Shown: positions 23,475 through 33,842 of the stretch, piece by piece
How the letters are laid out: the number at the start of each line of letters is the position of its first letter
Numbering within the stretch: position 1 is the first letter of the stretch
Assembly: GCF_963855985.1 (NCBI RefSeq)
Contig: NW_026973566.1
Span: forward strand, 62,001-126,000
Source of the DNA: Ostrinia nubilalis
Taxonomy: Eukaryota > Arthropoda > Insecta > Lepidoptera > Crambidae
Length of the DNA stretch: 64,000 nt
Reading direction: 5' to 3'
The notes under the pieces: model-generated
Told to the model about the DNA's origin: nothing
What the model saw: only the letters and a program-made list of their open reading frames with translations
Databases searched by the model: none
Translations under genes and position numbers: made by a program

Positions 23475-26059
23475 ACGTAGACTGCCAAAGTGAATTTACT
23501 AAATCGCCAAAATTGAATTTTTTGCTAATCGATGTGTAATGGCTTAAAATGAATAGTTATTGATAAAAAATATTTTTTTACAATTTATATTGATATATTT
23601 TAACAATAAAAAAAACTGTCAGCCACCCGTGCCTGACGCGGCCCGAATGGTATAAATTTCAATCACAGCGCCATGTCAAGCATTTTGTCAGGCACTAACA
23701 AAATCACGCTTCTGCGTTTTGGCGGGAACTGTCGTGCGTGTCGCATCGCTCGTGCGCAGAGCCCTCGTAAATACGATCGCTCTGTCCGGCTGCGGTCGGT
23801 CAACTGTCAAATGTCGTGTCGCTGTCGTGCAGAGTCGAGTCTTGTCGCATGTTTGATCCCTTTACCCCTCTCCTCACCCCCGTACTGATTGTTTTGAGTT
23901 GCGTTGGATTCGCGAAAGCGTGCGCGTAAAAATATTGTAGAATTACCGTAAAGTGCAAATTATAATTGATTTTGTGAAACATGGATGATTTTGATGTGTC
24001 TATAAAAGATTTGCAACTAATAGATGAATTGGAGAAGGAGTTAACTCAAAGTAATTACCAGTTGTTGAACGATCATGAATATAGTGATGAAAGTGAAGAG
24101 ATTTTGCATTTATGCACTAGCAGGAAGAGGAGATATGTGATTGAAAGTGAAGATGAAGACGAAAACACGGAACAGCAGGTTAGATCACCAATTATAGAAC
24201 AAAAATCAGATTTATGGTCTGAACCGGCACGTAAACAAAGACGAATTATACCTTTTACTGAGTGTTCTGGTTTAAAACCTTATAGTTTGAGAAGCTTGAT
24301 GGCTCATTCAAAACCGGAAATATTTTATAGTTTGTTAGTAACAGATACGGTTTTTGAAACCATAGCTATAGAAACAAACCGCTATGCCACGCAAATGATT
24401 ACAAAATTTAATTCCAAAAAGCAAATAAAAAAAGGATCCCGATTACATAGCTGGAGTGAGACAAACACTGATGAGATCAAAAGGTTTTTTGGTCTTATTT
24501 TATGGATGGGAATTGTCAAATTACCAAAACTATCTGATTATTGGTCAACGGATCCCATGATTGCACAAACTTTCCCGCGAAAAGTTATGTCTCGTAACCG
24601 ATTTGAGATTTTACTACGAATGGTGCATTTTTCCAACAATGAAGATCAACCACCTGGTGACCGTTTATACAAAATTCGAAGTTTAGTAGATACTTTGAAC
24701 GACAATTTTGCTGCTCACTACTACCCTAACGAAAATTTATGTATTGACGAGTCTTTGGTGCCGTTTCGAGGACGAATAATTTTCCGACAATACATCAAGT
24801 TGAAGAGACACAAATATGGCATAAAAGTATTCAAACTATGCACTAATCCCGGCTATACAGTTAAACTTCAAGTTTATTCCGGAAAAAAAGATGAAACTGA
24901 ACATACAACACCCAGTAATGTTGTAATGTCTCTAATGAAAGGCTATCTACAGAAAGGCCATACGCTATTTACTGATAACTGGTATACCAGTGTAGATTTG
25001 GGGAAAAAGCTTTTGAAAGAAGACACTCACCTTGTCGGAACATTGCGAAAAAGTCGAAAGCACTTGCCTAAAGATGTAATAACTGGCAGCCTAAAGAAGG
25101 GAGAATTTCGAGCAAAGGAGAATGAAGACGGAATGACTTGTATGAAGTGGAAAGATAAACGAGATGTTTATTTGTTATCTACAAAACACTCCATTGCATT
25201 TTCGAGGACATTCAAAAGAGGCAACGAGATAATAAAACCGAAAATTGTGGTGGATTATAATAATGCTAAAGCATCTGTAGATCTTTCAGATCAGATGATT
25301 GCCTACTCGACACCACTTCGAAAAACTGTTAAGTGGCACAGAAAACTAGCTATTGAATTGCTGTTGAATACAGCTTTGCTCAATTCTCATATAATCTATC
25401 AAGAAACCACGAAGTCCAAAATGGGAATAGTAGATTACAGGAAAATGATATGCAAATACCTCACGGAATCAGGTAAAGAAAACTGCGAACCGGAAGTGTC
25501 ATTGACACGAAATAAAAGGCAAAAGCATGAGTTGGCTAAAAAAGAAGGGATGGTGAGAAAAGTAAGAAAATATTGCTCGAGATGCTATAAAATAAATGTA
25601 GATAATTTTGACAGAATATACGCTAGAAGAAAGACAAAGCAAGTTATAACTTACTGTCTTCAATGCCCTAATCAGCCTCATTTTTGTTTGGAATGTTTTA
25701 ATTTAGTACACAAATATTAATTTTAATAATTATGCGGAATAATAATTCTGAATATATTGTAAAATTGTGATTTTATTAACGTAAATAAATAATTTCAAAT
25801 ATTTATCGTGTTTTTACTAAAGTTTTCATTCAAACCTGTCTAATTTTTTATTTAGGTACAAGAGTTGCAGGCCATGCTGAACATACTTTGTTGGAGGCCA
25901 CGTCAGTCATTATAAATAGGAAGTAACGCATTAAACGTGCCAGGCGGCCTACTGCGGTCGTTTGATTTAGATGCTTCACTGTCAGGCTCCAGTGACTGAC
26001 ATGGCCCGAATAGGTTGCATGTTTGTCAGTCACCGGTGACTGTCATGGCAGTCTACGTG
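23475..26059 (+). mobile_element. Complete piggyBac transposon, 2585 bp
   Basis: Perfect 14-bp terminal inverted repeats, CACGTAGACTGCCA at 23475 and its complement ending at 26059, are each abutted by TTAA (23471-23474 and 26060-26063). Subterminal motifs such as CTGTCAG and GGCCCGAAT recur in both ends. One uninterrupted transposase gene lies inside. Size, target and ends all agree with piggyBac, and no damage is visible, so it could be autonomous. Confidence 0.95.
23981..25720 (+). CDS. piggyBac transposase (DDE_Tnp_1_7), intact
   Basis: 579 residues, close to the 594 of the cabbage-looper enzyme. The ATG at 23981 follows an AAAC context. The N-terminal 90 residues are acidic and disordered. 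The RNase H-like core carries Asp256 (CIDESL), Asp332 (FTDNWYTS) and Asp434/437 (VDLSDQ), matching the DDD triad. The C-terminal cysteine-rich domain has C532, C535, C559, C562, C569 and C572. The enzyme excises precisely at TTAA through hairpin ends. A TATA-like GTATAAATT lies near 23650 and AATAAA near 25785. No stop or frameshift. Confidence 0.95.
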   Translation: MDDFDVSIKDLQLIDELEKELTQSNYQLLNDHEYSDESEEILHLCTSRKRRYVIESEDEDENTEQQVRSPIIEQKSDLWSEPARKQRRIIPFTECSGLKPYSLRSLMAHSKPEIFYSLLVTDTVFETIAIETNRYATQMITKFNSKKQIKKGSRLHSWSETNTDEIKRFFGLILWMGIVKLPKLSDYWSTDPMIAQTFPRKVMSRNRFEILLRMVHFSNNEDQPPGDRLYKIRSLVDTLNDNFAAHYYPNENLCIDESLVPFRGRIIFRQYIKLKRHKYGIKVFKLCTNPGYTVKLQVYSGKKDETEHTTPSNVVMSLMKGYLQKGHTLFTDNWYTSVDLGKKLLKEDTHLVGTLRKSRKHLPKDVITGSLKKGEFRAKENEDGMTCMKWKDKRDVYLLSTKHSIAFSRTFKRGNEIIKPKIVVDYNNAKASVDLSDQMIAYSTPLRKTVKWHRKLAIELLLNTALLNSHIIYQETTKSKMGIVDYRKMICKYLTESGKENCEPEVSLTRNKRQKHELAKKEGMVRKVRKYCSRCYKINVDNFDRIYARRKTKQVITYCLQCPNQPHFCLECFNLVHKY

Positions 26060-26881
26060 TTAAGTTTTCCTCCGTGGTAGGTGGAGGAGGAGGTGGACCA
26101 CCACCAGTTAGGTTGGCCTGACGACGTATTGAGATAAATTTTTTCTTTGCATTGGCCTTTCTGTCCTGCCATGTCTGAAAAGAATAAAAATAATAAACAA
26201 CTTGTACACAACTTAAACTGCCCAATAATACAGTCGAGGATGTCTGAACAGACTTACCTTGCGCCACCCCTCCCAAGACTTTTTTGCTCCTGTGATGGAG
26301 TTGAGTTCTTCACTAATCTGAATCCATCTCTTTTTGGACTCTGATTTTGTAAAACTCGAGGAAAACTTCCCGGATTTTAATTCTTGGTCAGCCTCAATTA
26401 GCTGAATGAGGCGGAGCTTTTGCTCCGCACTAGCAAATTGTTTTGAGGCCCTATTTTCCATATTTAGTAAGTTTAAAAAACTGAATCAACAAGTTTGAAC
26501 TAAATCGGTTTTCTGCTTTTTTGTTCAATGATGACATTGACTGACAGTAGTGACATTAACCATTTCACACGTTTCATTACATTCAATACACATATTGAAA
26601 GATTTAAAGTTGAACCTTTAAAACTTTATATTTTGTGATACTACATTTTACTTATACAATAATACGTGTTAAATTATAAAAATAAACGGATTTTGTATTT
26701 TAATTTCACTAAATAAAGGCAATTATCATAAGGAAGTTAGAGCGTTTTTAAAAACGCCGAAACGGAACGTAACATATTGTCTATGCTACATTCGATTGGA
26801 TAGTTCGAATGGTAATAATTCTATTGGTGCTGAGAATACGAGTTTGTGGAAACAATCGAACTTTTCAGTAGAACGGACAAG

Positions 26882-26893
26882 TTCGTATACGAA
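26882..26893. promoter_or_regulatory. Subterminal palindrome TTCGTATACGAA (right)
   Basis: Identical to the left-end palindrome and in the same position class, with CAAG before and TTAT after. Candidate transposase or Myb binding site. Confidence 0.5.
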
Positions 26894-26935
26894 TTATCAC
26901 ACGGAAAAATATCTATTGCATGAGAATCGTGTCCC

Positions 26936-27295
26936 TGGTGGTCGTAGCGCGACGGGGTTTTGGGTGAATATAAGCCCACAGCTAGGCCTACAGGAAGGCG
27001 TGCAGCGCGTTGCTCTAGGTAGAGTCAATCTCTACATTTAATTTTATTTTTGTGTTTTTAATTTTAAATTTTATTTTATTGTTAAGGTATTTTGTATTAA
27101 GTAGCTATAGGGACAATAGAGGGCCTAATTTGAGGACTCTACATAAAAACTGACATAGCAAAAATTAATTTTGTAACTTTAAGATAAAGATTTTTTACTT
27201 GACATACCAATTGTAGACATCCGGGTGAGCATCCTCGCTGGAACAGACACGTAGGTAGAGCGCGACCTGAAAGAAAATAAAAGGTTAGTACAAGT
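26936..27295. other. No gene; right flank of the Harbinger
   Basis: Contains GTAGAGTCAATCTCTAC, ACTCTACAT and GTAGGTAGAGC words like those at 19040-19470, consistent with one older repeat interrupted by the Harbinger. Confidence 0.45.
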
Positions 27296-27715
27296 AGCAG
27301 ATACACACATACACACACACATACACACTAGCATACACATATACACACACATTCACACACACTTACATAAACATACAACTATACAGGGTGTTAGGTAAAT
27401 GGGTATATGAGCCGACACTAGCCCATGTTAACATGGGCATATAGATGGTATGGTGAAGTCAGAAAATTGATATCTTCATTTTAATTATTTTAATTTTCAT
27501 ACAAATCGGATTTTATAAAAAAAATTTTGTATGAAAATTAAAAAAATTAAAATTATGATATCAAATTTCTAACTTCACCATACCATTTATATGCCCATGT
27601 TAACATGGGCTAGTGTCGGCTCATATACCCATTTACCAAACATCCTGTATACATACACACACATACACTCGTACACGCACGCACACACATACATAAACAT
27701 TCACACTCACACAAA
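27296..27715. repeat. CA-rich microsatellite split by a foldback MITE
   Basis: ACACAT/ACACAC runs at 27300-27370 and 27650-27715 flank the palindromic element at 27384-27647, so the MITE inserted in simple repeat. Confidence 0.8.
27384..27647. mobile_element. Palindromic MITE, CAGGGTGT ends, TA target
   Basis: The two halves are near-perfect inverted copies starting CAGGGTGTTAGGTAAATGG and containing CCCATGTTAACATGGGC, itself a palindrome. TA flanks both sides. The end bases match the larger foldbacks at 28954-32905 and 53482-55336, pointing to a Tc1/mariner-type transposase. No coding part. Confidence 0.85.
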
Positions 27716-27832
27716 ATAATAAATAGTTACATACTCTACCATACTTACCCTACCTGTCCCTTAGACACACGTGAACCGAGTTTTTTGACCGGTACACCTA
27801 GATTTAAGACTCGGCTGTTTTCAGTGCCTTTT

Positions 27833-27930
27833 ATAGTTAATTTATTTACCCTATTTATTATTTTAATTTGTTTTAATTTTACTTTATTTTATTTTACATT
27901 ATTTCATTTTATTTTATTTTACCTTACTGT
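27833..27930. repeat. TTTTA-rich low complexity
   Basis: Runs of TTTTATTT and TTTTAATT; simple sequence. Confidence 0.75.
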
Positions 27931-28025
27931 GTCCGTGTTTTTACGACCGGTCTACTTTGTAGGCACTGATTTTAACCATTTTATACTTAATTTTTAAATT
28001 TTGATGAGGCTCTCCCCCCATTAAA

Positions 28026-28235
28026 ATGTTTGCCATGACCCACACCCCGCACAAAAAGACGGCTGAACAGCCGACCACATCCCCAACCGGTGACAAGGAG
28101 AGGGCAGGACCCTCACCTACCAGTAAGACTGCAGTCTCCAGCGTGAGACGGTGTATAGGAGAAGGAGAAAATGCGAAGGTAGATCCAAAACCGAGCACCT
28201 CAGTGACACAGGCTCACTCGCAGCTAATAAATTAA
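28026..28235 (+). CDS. Hypothetical 69-residue hydrophilic protein, possible retroelement ORF1 start
   Basis: ATG at 28026 opens a Pro/Thr/Lys-rich sequence (HTPHKKTAEQPTTSPTGDKERAG) resembling the disordered start of retrotransposon gag proteins. It is higher in GC than its surroundings and ends where the LINE 3' tail at 28232 begins. It is probably a truncated element; no domain is present. Confidence 0.3.
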   Translation: MFAMTHTPHKKTAEQPTTSPTGDKERAGPSPTSKTAVSSVRRCIGEGENAKVDPKPSTSVTQAHSQLIN

Positions 28236-28416
28236 AATAAAATTCATTTATTTTTGCAAATAGGCTTTTAGAAAGCACTTTTACACGTCCCAATATTAAC
28301 CCTACCACTGCTTCGGGACAATAAATGGGCCAGTGCTGAGAAGAAGCAGCGCAAGAAACTCAGTCACTATTGTCAGCCTCCTTTTCAAGGGTTTACAGTC
28401 TTTAAAATATACAAAA

Positions 28417-28649
28417 CTAGCTTTCCGCCCGCGGCTTCGCCCGCGTGGAATTTTGTCTGTCACAGAAAAACTTTATCGCGCGCGTCCCTGTTTCAAAAAC
28501 CGGGATAAAAACTATCCTATGTTCTTTCCCGGGACTCAAACTATCTCTATGCCAAATTTCATCAAAATCGGTTGCGAGGTTTAAGCGGGAAAGCGTAACA
28601 GACAGACAGACAGACAGAGTTACTTTCGCATTTATAATATTAGTTGGGA
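28417..28649 (-). mobile_element. Short non-autonomous Helitron-like repeat
   Basis: Minus strand: starts TCCCAACTAATATTATAAATG and ends GGAAAGCTAG, between A and T. A GC-rich stretch (GCGGGCGAAGCCGCGGGCGG) just before the end can form the 3' hairpin of a Helitron, and a GTCT microsatellite lies near the start. It disrupts only the LINE 3' UTR. Confidence 0.75.
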
Positions 28650-29574
28650 TATAGTCATAAGTATTGATGCGAGCTAGGTAGTTAAACATTCCAAACATTT
28701 TTATCTTTTATATAATCATCAACTTTATAGTAGCCCTTTTTCATTTAAGGTGCTTTTGATATGTGCTTTAAATTTATGAATGGGCAATTCTACAACAGTC
28801 TGTGGTAATTTATTGAAAAGTTTAATACATTTCCCCATAAATGAATTACCAATCTTGTCCCCATAAATGAATTACCAATTTGGAACGGCAAGTTTATTTT
28901 TGTTTCTTGTATTGAACTTGTGTAAATCACTCTTTCTAGTAAATTGCTCTATACAGGGTGTTTCTTGTAAGGTGTCAAGCCGAAGGCAGGTGACAGGTGA
29001 GGGCTAGACCTATCGATTTCACCCCCATGTATGTTCTACGATTTTTCGTAGTTTAGAAGTTATCGTTAGTTTTGTGAATTTTTCAAATTTTATGACCAAG
29101 TAGGCTTTAAATTTTTTTATCTTTTTTTTGGGTTGACTTTTCTCAGATTTCTTTTTTTTGACAGATTCCCTATTAATTGCAGATGTTTGAAAAAAATAAT
29201 CACCTTCCTATCCTTGATGCAAGATATAAAATTTTTGCTAGAAACATAAAAAATATGCTTTTAGCAGAACATTCTAAAATTTTCAACTTAAAAGTTTGAA
29301 AAAAAAAAAGAACTTCCATAGGTCCAAAATAATTTTAAAAACTGCGCAGTTTTCTGAACTTTCATAATAACACAAAAAAACATGTACTTAATAGGCCATT
29401 TTTTTCTGTAATCGCTCTATTAAAGTGGTAAGTCGGAAATTCCGTTACATGTTTTTGACTTTCTTAGGACTAACTAATGTTTTCAATCCCCTTAGTTTAC
29501 GTTACGTAGAACACATTTAGAGACAATAACTGAACAGAACATTTTTTTATAAAAGTGTGAGAGAAAGGGAAAGA

Positions 29575-29614
29575 GTTTGTGTGTGTGTGCGTGCGTGTGC
29601 GTGCGTGCGCGAGC

Positions 29615-29685
<71 letters not shown>

Positions 29686-29690
29686 GGGTG
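29575..29690. repeat. GT/GA microsatellite
   Basis: (GT)n with CG interruptions, then (GA)n. The open frames through it are artefacts. Confidence 0.9.
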
Positions 29691-29702
29691 TAATGATTTA
29701 AT

Positions 29703-32300
29703 TTAAAGTAAATGTTCAAAATGTCCGCCGTTGACCTGAATGCACATTCGACAACGACGCAAAAAATTCTTCGTAAATTTCCGTACCGCGCGGGAATAAC
29801 TTGACATGTCATTATTGCGTACTTTTCAGGGGAGCGATTTTAAAGTTTAGAGTTCCCTGGTAAATCGCAATTAATGATAATTGATATTTTTATGATTGAA
29901 ATAAGCTAATTTGATGCATATCTTTCGATTGGCGTAAGAATTTGATTAAATTATCTTCTTAATCTATTAAAAAAAAGACTTGTCAAGTTGTGTACCGACG
30001 ACTTGTCAAGTTATTCACCAAAGAAAAACAAATATTTAAGGTGTAAAAATTGGATTTAAGTTAATTATTTTGAATGAAGTTTAAGTAAAAAAACAAAACA
30101 TAAAAATAGAACATAGTTTTATCACTTTTGCAATGAAATAGTAGCAAATTTATTAGAAAAATCAAATATAATCGCAGATTATGATCGCTTTTGATCAGGT
30201 AATTGTACGTTTACTTAAAATTTAAAAAAAGACAAATAAAAGAACAAAAGCCATGCTTCATAACAAGCACAATTAATTTTAATTATTTTAAGCTTACCAT
30301 TAAGCTTAAAATAATTAAAATTAGCTGGGTACATTTTTGCGTAAGGTCGACACGCCCTTTCGCGTCCACCGTCCAGTTCACGTCCAAATAATGGATCACT
30401 CTAGAACGAAAACTATTGCTATGATTCCCTGAATGTATGACACGTAAACCCACATTAAAAAAATCTTATAGCATGCTACCGTTTTTGCCAAAAATAAATC
30501 CCACATGAGCAGGTGCGCGTTTCAAGTAAAGTTTTTAATATATTTAGGTCTACTTTGGGATTTACCGCAGTCTTTAAGCCTTAACCATGAACCATACAAT
30601 ACGGATAATGATATCGGTGATTGTACTTTATTAAATGACACTTAAAATAAGGTGGATGCGAATTTACTACAATGCAATTTCCACTTTGCGTCAGAAGTGA
30701 TGGCGGTCTGGTCTAACTGGGTCTAAGATATTAAAATATACAAAACAATGCATGTTTTATATCATGTAAAACGTTATTTACATGACGTATCGAACACAAA
30801 GATTTTTTTCAGTACTTATGCCTTTTCCTGGACGCTAATGCACGCTCTTAATGTAGCTTACCCTTGTGATAGCCAATTTGCGTCCACATTATCACGACTA
30901 TTTTCTAAATACAGACGTTGTAAATAATATTAAAAAGCAAACTGTACCTAGAGAGGATACCAATATACCATATTGCAAATGGAGCCATACTATTGAAATT
31001 TCAAAAAATGAAATAAATCAAAATATATGTATGTTTATAATTATTAAGTGTGATACCTAAATATTTTGAATAGCAATTAGTAAGATTTTATTTATATTTT
31101 TTATTTCCATGCTGTTATTAATTATTAGTGATTTTGAATGCATTTTTCTATATTTTATTAATATTACAAAGATAATATTAAAACTTCTAATGGTTTAGAG
31201 CAAGTTTAATAATACTATACTTATAAAAACTAAAGGGAGCATAATGACAACAATTTTTCGTTCAAAATGATTACGAAAAATTGTATATTATTTTTATTCC
31301 TCAAATCTACCAACTCACTAAATGGACGAGATCTGGCGTATCGACCCTACTTACTCTTACCTCATCATTATTCCTAAATAATGTCATTGAAGTCAAATAG
31401 ACTATAAAAATAAAATTATCCGGAACTTAAAATTGACCTAAAAGTTTATTATTAGATTTTTTACTTAAATTCTGTTGTCAAACGAAATATTAGTCTGTTA
31501 TGAAAAAACATTAGTAGATAGTACCTACCTATTGACTAAACTTATCCTTCTTCTTTCAACTTGCTATTTAAACGTTAATTTAGTTTTAAACTATTGAAAA
31601 TAGTAATAAAAGTAATAATTAACGCTTAATATATTAAAAAAATATTTTCAGGGGTTGGTAAGTAAAAAATATTTAAAGACGCTCGAAATCCTGACAATGT
31701 TATATTTTAACAACTGCTAATGACACATATAAAAATATGATTATACGAAGGTAATAGCTGGATAACTCCAAATATCCAAACTCTTGACTGCGTGCATAAC
31801 AAGACAACTGCACATATCATGGATGTGTTTAGTACTCAGAGGGGATCATAACTTGATAACTGTTTTTGTCAAATTAAAAACGAAAATCCATAAATGTATA
31901 AGTCGAGATGTTAATAAATACATATTCTGACATACATTGATAAATCGAAATATAAATGTTTGTAAGAATAATATTCATTGGATATATCGTTATGTCAAAT
32001 ATTTATTGCCTAAATTAGAGATATTTACTTATGAAAAAGAGCTGTATTTCAAGTATTTTTGGGTATTTCGAGTTGAGTTTTTTATACCAGTAGGGTATAA
32101 GGTAGAGGAAGCGCTTAAGCTAATAAAAAAAAAAAGTGCAGGTCGAGATGTCAAGTTATTCCCGCGCGGTACGGATTTACAAAAGCTTCTTCTTGCATTC
32201 TAATGTGGTTTTGTGCTTCAGTCAGCTTTGTCCGCAGTTCATCAATATTTTCATATTCCCTGTTGTATACCAGATGAAGGTATACAACAGGGACAGCTTC
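29703..32300 (-). pseudogene. Tc1/mariner-type transposase C-terminal remnant, split
   Basis: On the minus strand 32300-32169 encodes VYNREYENIDELRTKLTEAQ and then breaks off at the nested element. The rest resumes at 29782 and ends FLRRCRMCIQVNGGHFEHLL with a stop at 29703-29705, which is the usual end of IS630/Tc1/mariner transposases. The catalytic core is absent. This ties the CAGGGTGT foldback family to that superfamily. Confidence 0.75.
29787..32168. mobile_element. Unassigned 2.38-kb element, CGCGCGGGAATAACTTGACA ends, GTAC target
   Basis: Inverted ends of about 22 bp start CGCGCGGGAATAACTTG. Both sides are flanked by GTAC (29783-29786 and 32169-32172), and removal joins the two halves of the transposase remnant. 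The end motif recurs inside as TGTCAAGTT at 29983 and 30005. The interior has no long open frame. A palindromic 4-bp GTAC target with CG-rich ends does not match a superfamily I can name. Confidence 0.75.
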
Positions 32301-33842
32301 CTCGTTGTGGATAAAAAAAATGTTCTTTTCAGTTATTGTCTCTAAATGTGTTCTACATAACGTAAACTTAGGGATTGCAAACATCAGTTAGTCCTAAGAA
32401 AGACAAAAACATGTAACGGAATCTCCGACTTACCACTTTAGTGGAGCGATTACAGAAAATAATGGCCTATTAAGTACATGTTTTTTTGTGTTATTATGAA
32501 AGTTCAGAAAACTGCGCAGTTTTTAAAATTATTTTGGACCTATGGAAGTTCTTTTTTTTTTCCAACTTTTAAGTTTAAAATTTTAGAATGTTCTGCTAAA
32601 AGCATATTTTTTATGTTTCTAGCAAAAATTTTGTATCTTGCATCAAAGATAGGAAGGTGATTATTTTTTTCAAACATCTGCAATTAATAGGGAATCTGTC
32701 AAAAAAAAGAAATCTGAGAAGTCAACCTAAAAAAAAGATAAAAATTTTTAAAGCCTACTAGGTCATAAAATTTGAAAAAATCACAAAATTAACGATAACT
32801 TCTAAACTAAGAAAAATCGTAGAACATTACATGGGGGTGAAATCGATAGGTCTAGCCCTCACCTATCACCTGCCTTTGGCTTGACACCTTACAAGAAACA
32901 CCCTGTATTTTTGCGAACATATAAAAGGTTTTCATAAATGAACTGTGAAGCTACTGTTAGTATATTAATATCCTTAAAGAATTCTCTCAAGGAAAATCGG
33001 GGTCCAAGGTTATAAATGGCCCGCACTGCTCTCTTCTGCAGAACAAACACAGTTTCAATGTCCGCAGCTGAGCCCCACAACAATATGCCGTATGACATTA
33101 TACTGTGAAAATAGCTAAAATAAACTAGCCTTGCCGTTTCAATATCAGTTAATTGCCTTATCTTTCTCACTGCAAAAGCAGCTGAACTGAGCCTTGCTGA
33201 CAAGGTTTCAATATGAGGACCCCACTGAAGTTTAGAGTCTAAAGTGATTCCTAAGAATGTTGTGGAACTTATGCTATTTAATGGTTCATTCTTCACCATC
33301 AATTGTGTGGGAACCTGCCTCACATTAGGTAAGGTAAATTTAATGCACTTAGTTTTGTTTGCATTTAACAATAAGTTGTTACCAGTAAACCAATGCAAAA
33401 CCCGTGAGAGTGTGTCATTTATATCATCAAGGTTTACTTTACCTCTATCAACTTTGAAAATGAGAGATGTGTCATCAGCAAATAACACAATATCACATAG
33501 ATCTTTTACAAAGTAGGTAAGGTCATTAATATAAATAAGAAATAGCAAAGGTCCCAATATCGATCCCTGCGGCACACCCATGGTAAGAGGTGCTCCAGAA
33601 GACTCAGTTCCATTAATACAAACTTTTTGATTTCTCCCTGTGAGATACGAGTTCAACAGATCAAGTGCCTCATCCGAAACACCATAATGTCGCAATTTTT
33701 TTAGTAAGGTTTGGTGGTCTACACAATCAAACGCTTTTGATAAGTCACAAAAAATACCAACAGCGTCTTTTTTACTCTCCCAAGCATCAAAGACGTGTTT
33801 CAGTAGTGCTACTCCAGCGTCGTAATAAGCATTTCTCCGCCC

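Larger units (their letters stand above)
23009..26461 (-). pseudogene. Harbinger Myb/SANT-like protein, split by piggyBac
   Basis: Exon 1 runs 26461 to 26258 (68 codons, ATG at 26461) and holds the helical KLRLIQLIE...W..I...LN...G..KSWEGWRK signature of Myb/SANT-like regulators. A donor GTAAGT follows. Exon 2 starts at 26174 (TWQDRKANAKKK, then a GGGPPPPPP linker) and continues to 26060, where the piggyBac lies; it resumes at 23474 and ends at the stop at 23009. Dropping the insert and one TTAA keeps the frame. The second half has about four 16-residue repeats (DSQESL...V.PT) and a basic, coiled-coil-like end (RRRRTVAQRRLQ...KALNK). In the family this protein binds the transposon ends and brings the transposase to the nucleus. 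Confidence 0.85.
19620..26935 (+). mobile_element. PIF/Harbinger DNA transposon, two genes, with nested piggyBac
   Basis: Terminal inverted repeats begin GGGACACGATTCTCATG at 19620 and mirror it at 26935. Without the piggyBac the element is about 4.7 kb. It holds the two genes expected of the superfamily: a DDE transposase (plus strand) and a Myb/SANT-like protein (minus strand), convergently arranged. Both subterminal regions are rich in TTCGA/TCGAA and each carries the palindrome TTCGTATACGAA. The 3-bp duplication usual for the group is not seen at the present ends (CCT against TGG), so the ends may have mutated or lie slightly elsewhere. Confidence 0.88.
28954..32905. mobile_element. Foldback DNA transposon, about 595-bp TIRs, TA target
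   Basis: The ends 28954-29550 and 32312-32905 are long inverted copies beginning CAGGGTGTTTCTTGTAAGG. TA flanks both sides, and removing the element plus one TA restores the LINE reading frame. Without the nested element (29787-32168) it is about 1.57 kb. The middle keeps the C-terminal part of a Tc1/mariner-type transposase on the minus strand, so it is a deletion derivative rather than a random palindrome. Confidence 0.88.
28232..33835 (-). mobile_element. 5'-truncated jockey/CR1-type LINE with nested insertions
   Basis: On the minus strand an RT gene fragment (33835 to about 28690) is followed by a 3' UTR running to about 28232, whose text matches the solo tails at 3796-4050 and 21650-21900. 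A Helitron (28417-28649) sits in the UTR and a 3.95-kb foldback (28954-32905) in the RT gene. The 5' end stops abruptly at about 33835, typical of incomplete reverse transcription. Confidence 0.8.
28690..33835 (-). pseudogene. LINE reverse transcriptase, split by a foldback
   Basis: The segment 33835-32908 encodes the RT palm: GIFCDLSKAFDCVDH, then the fingers/palm GVPQGSILGPLLFLIYINDL and the catalytic FADDTSL, then the thumb region (FLGITLD...LQWGPHI). The endonuclease and the RT start are missing. After the 3952-bp insert the frame resumes (RKSDLHKFNTRNK near 28900), with a 24-bp duplication near 28840-28885 and later lesions. The insert removed with one TA leaves the frame whole. The RT is of the jockey/CR1 group; I cannot separate these two with certainty. 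Confidence 0.88.

Noticed and set aside
29492..29812. Frame with a long Thr-His run
   Set aside because: Translation of the GT/GA microsatellite; the real signal there is the transposase tail in another frame.
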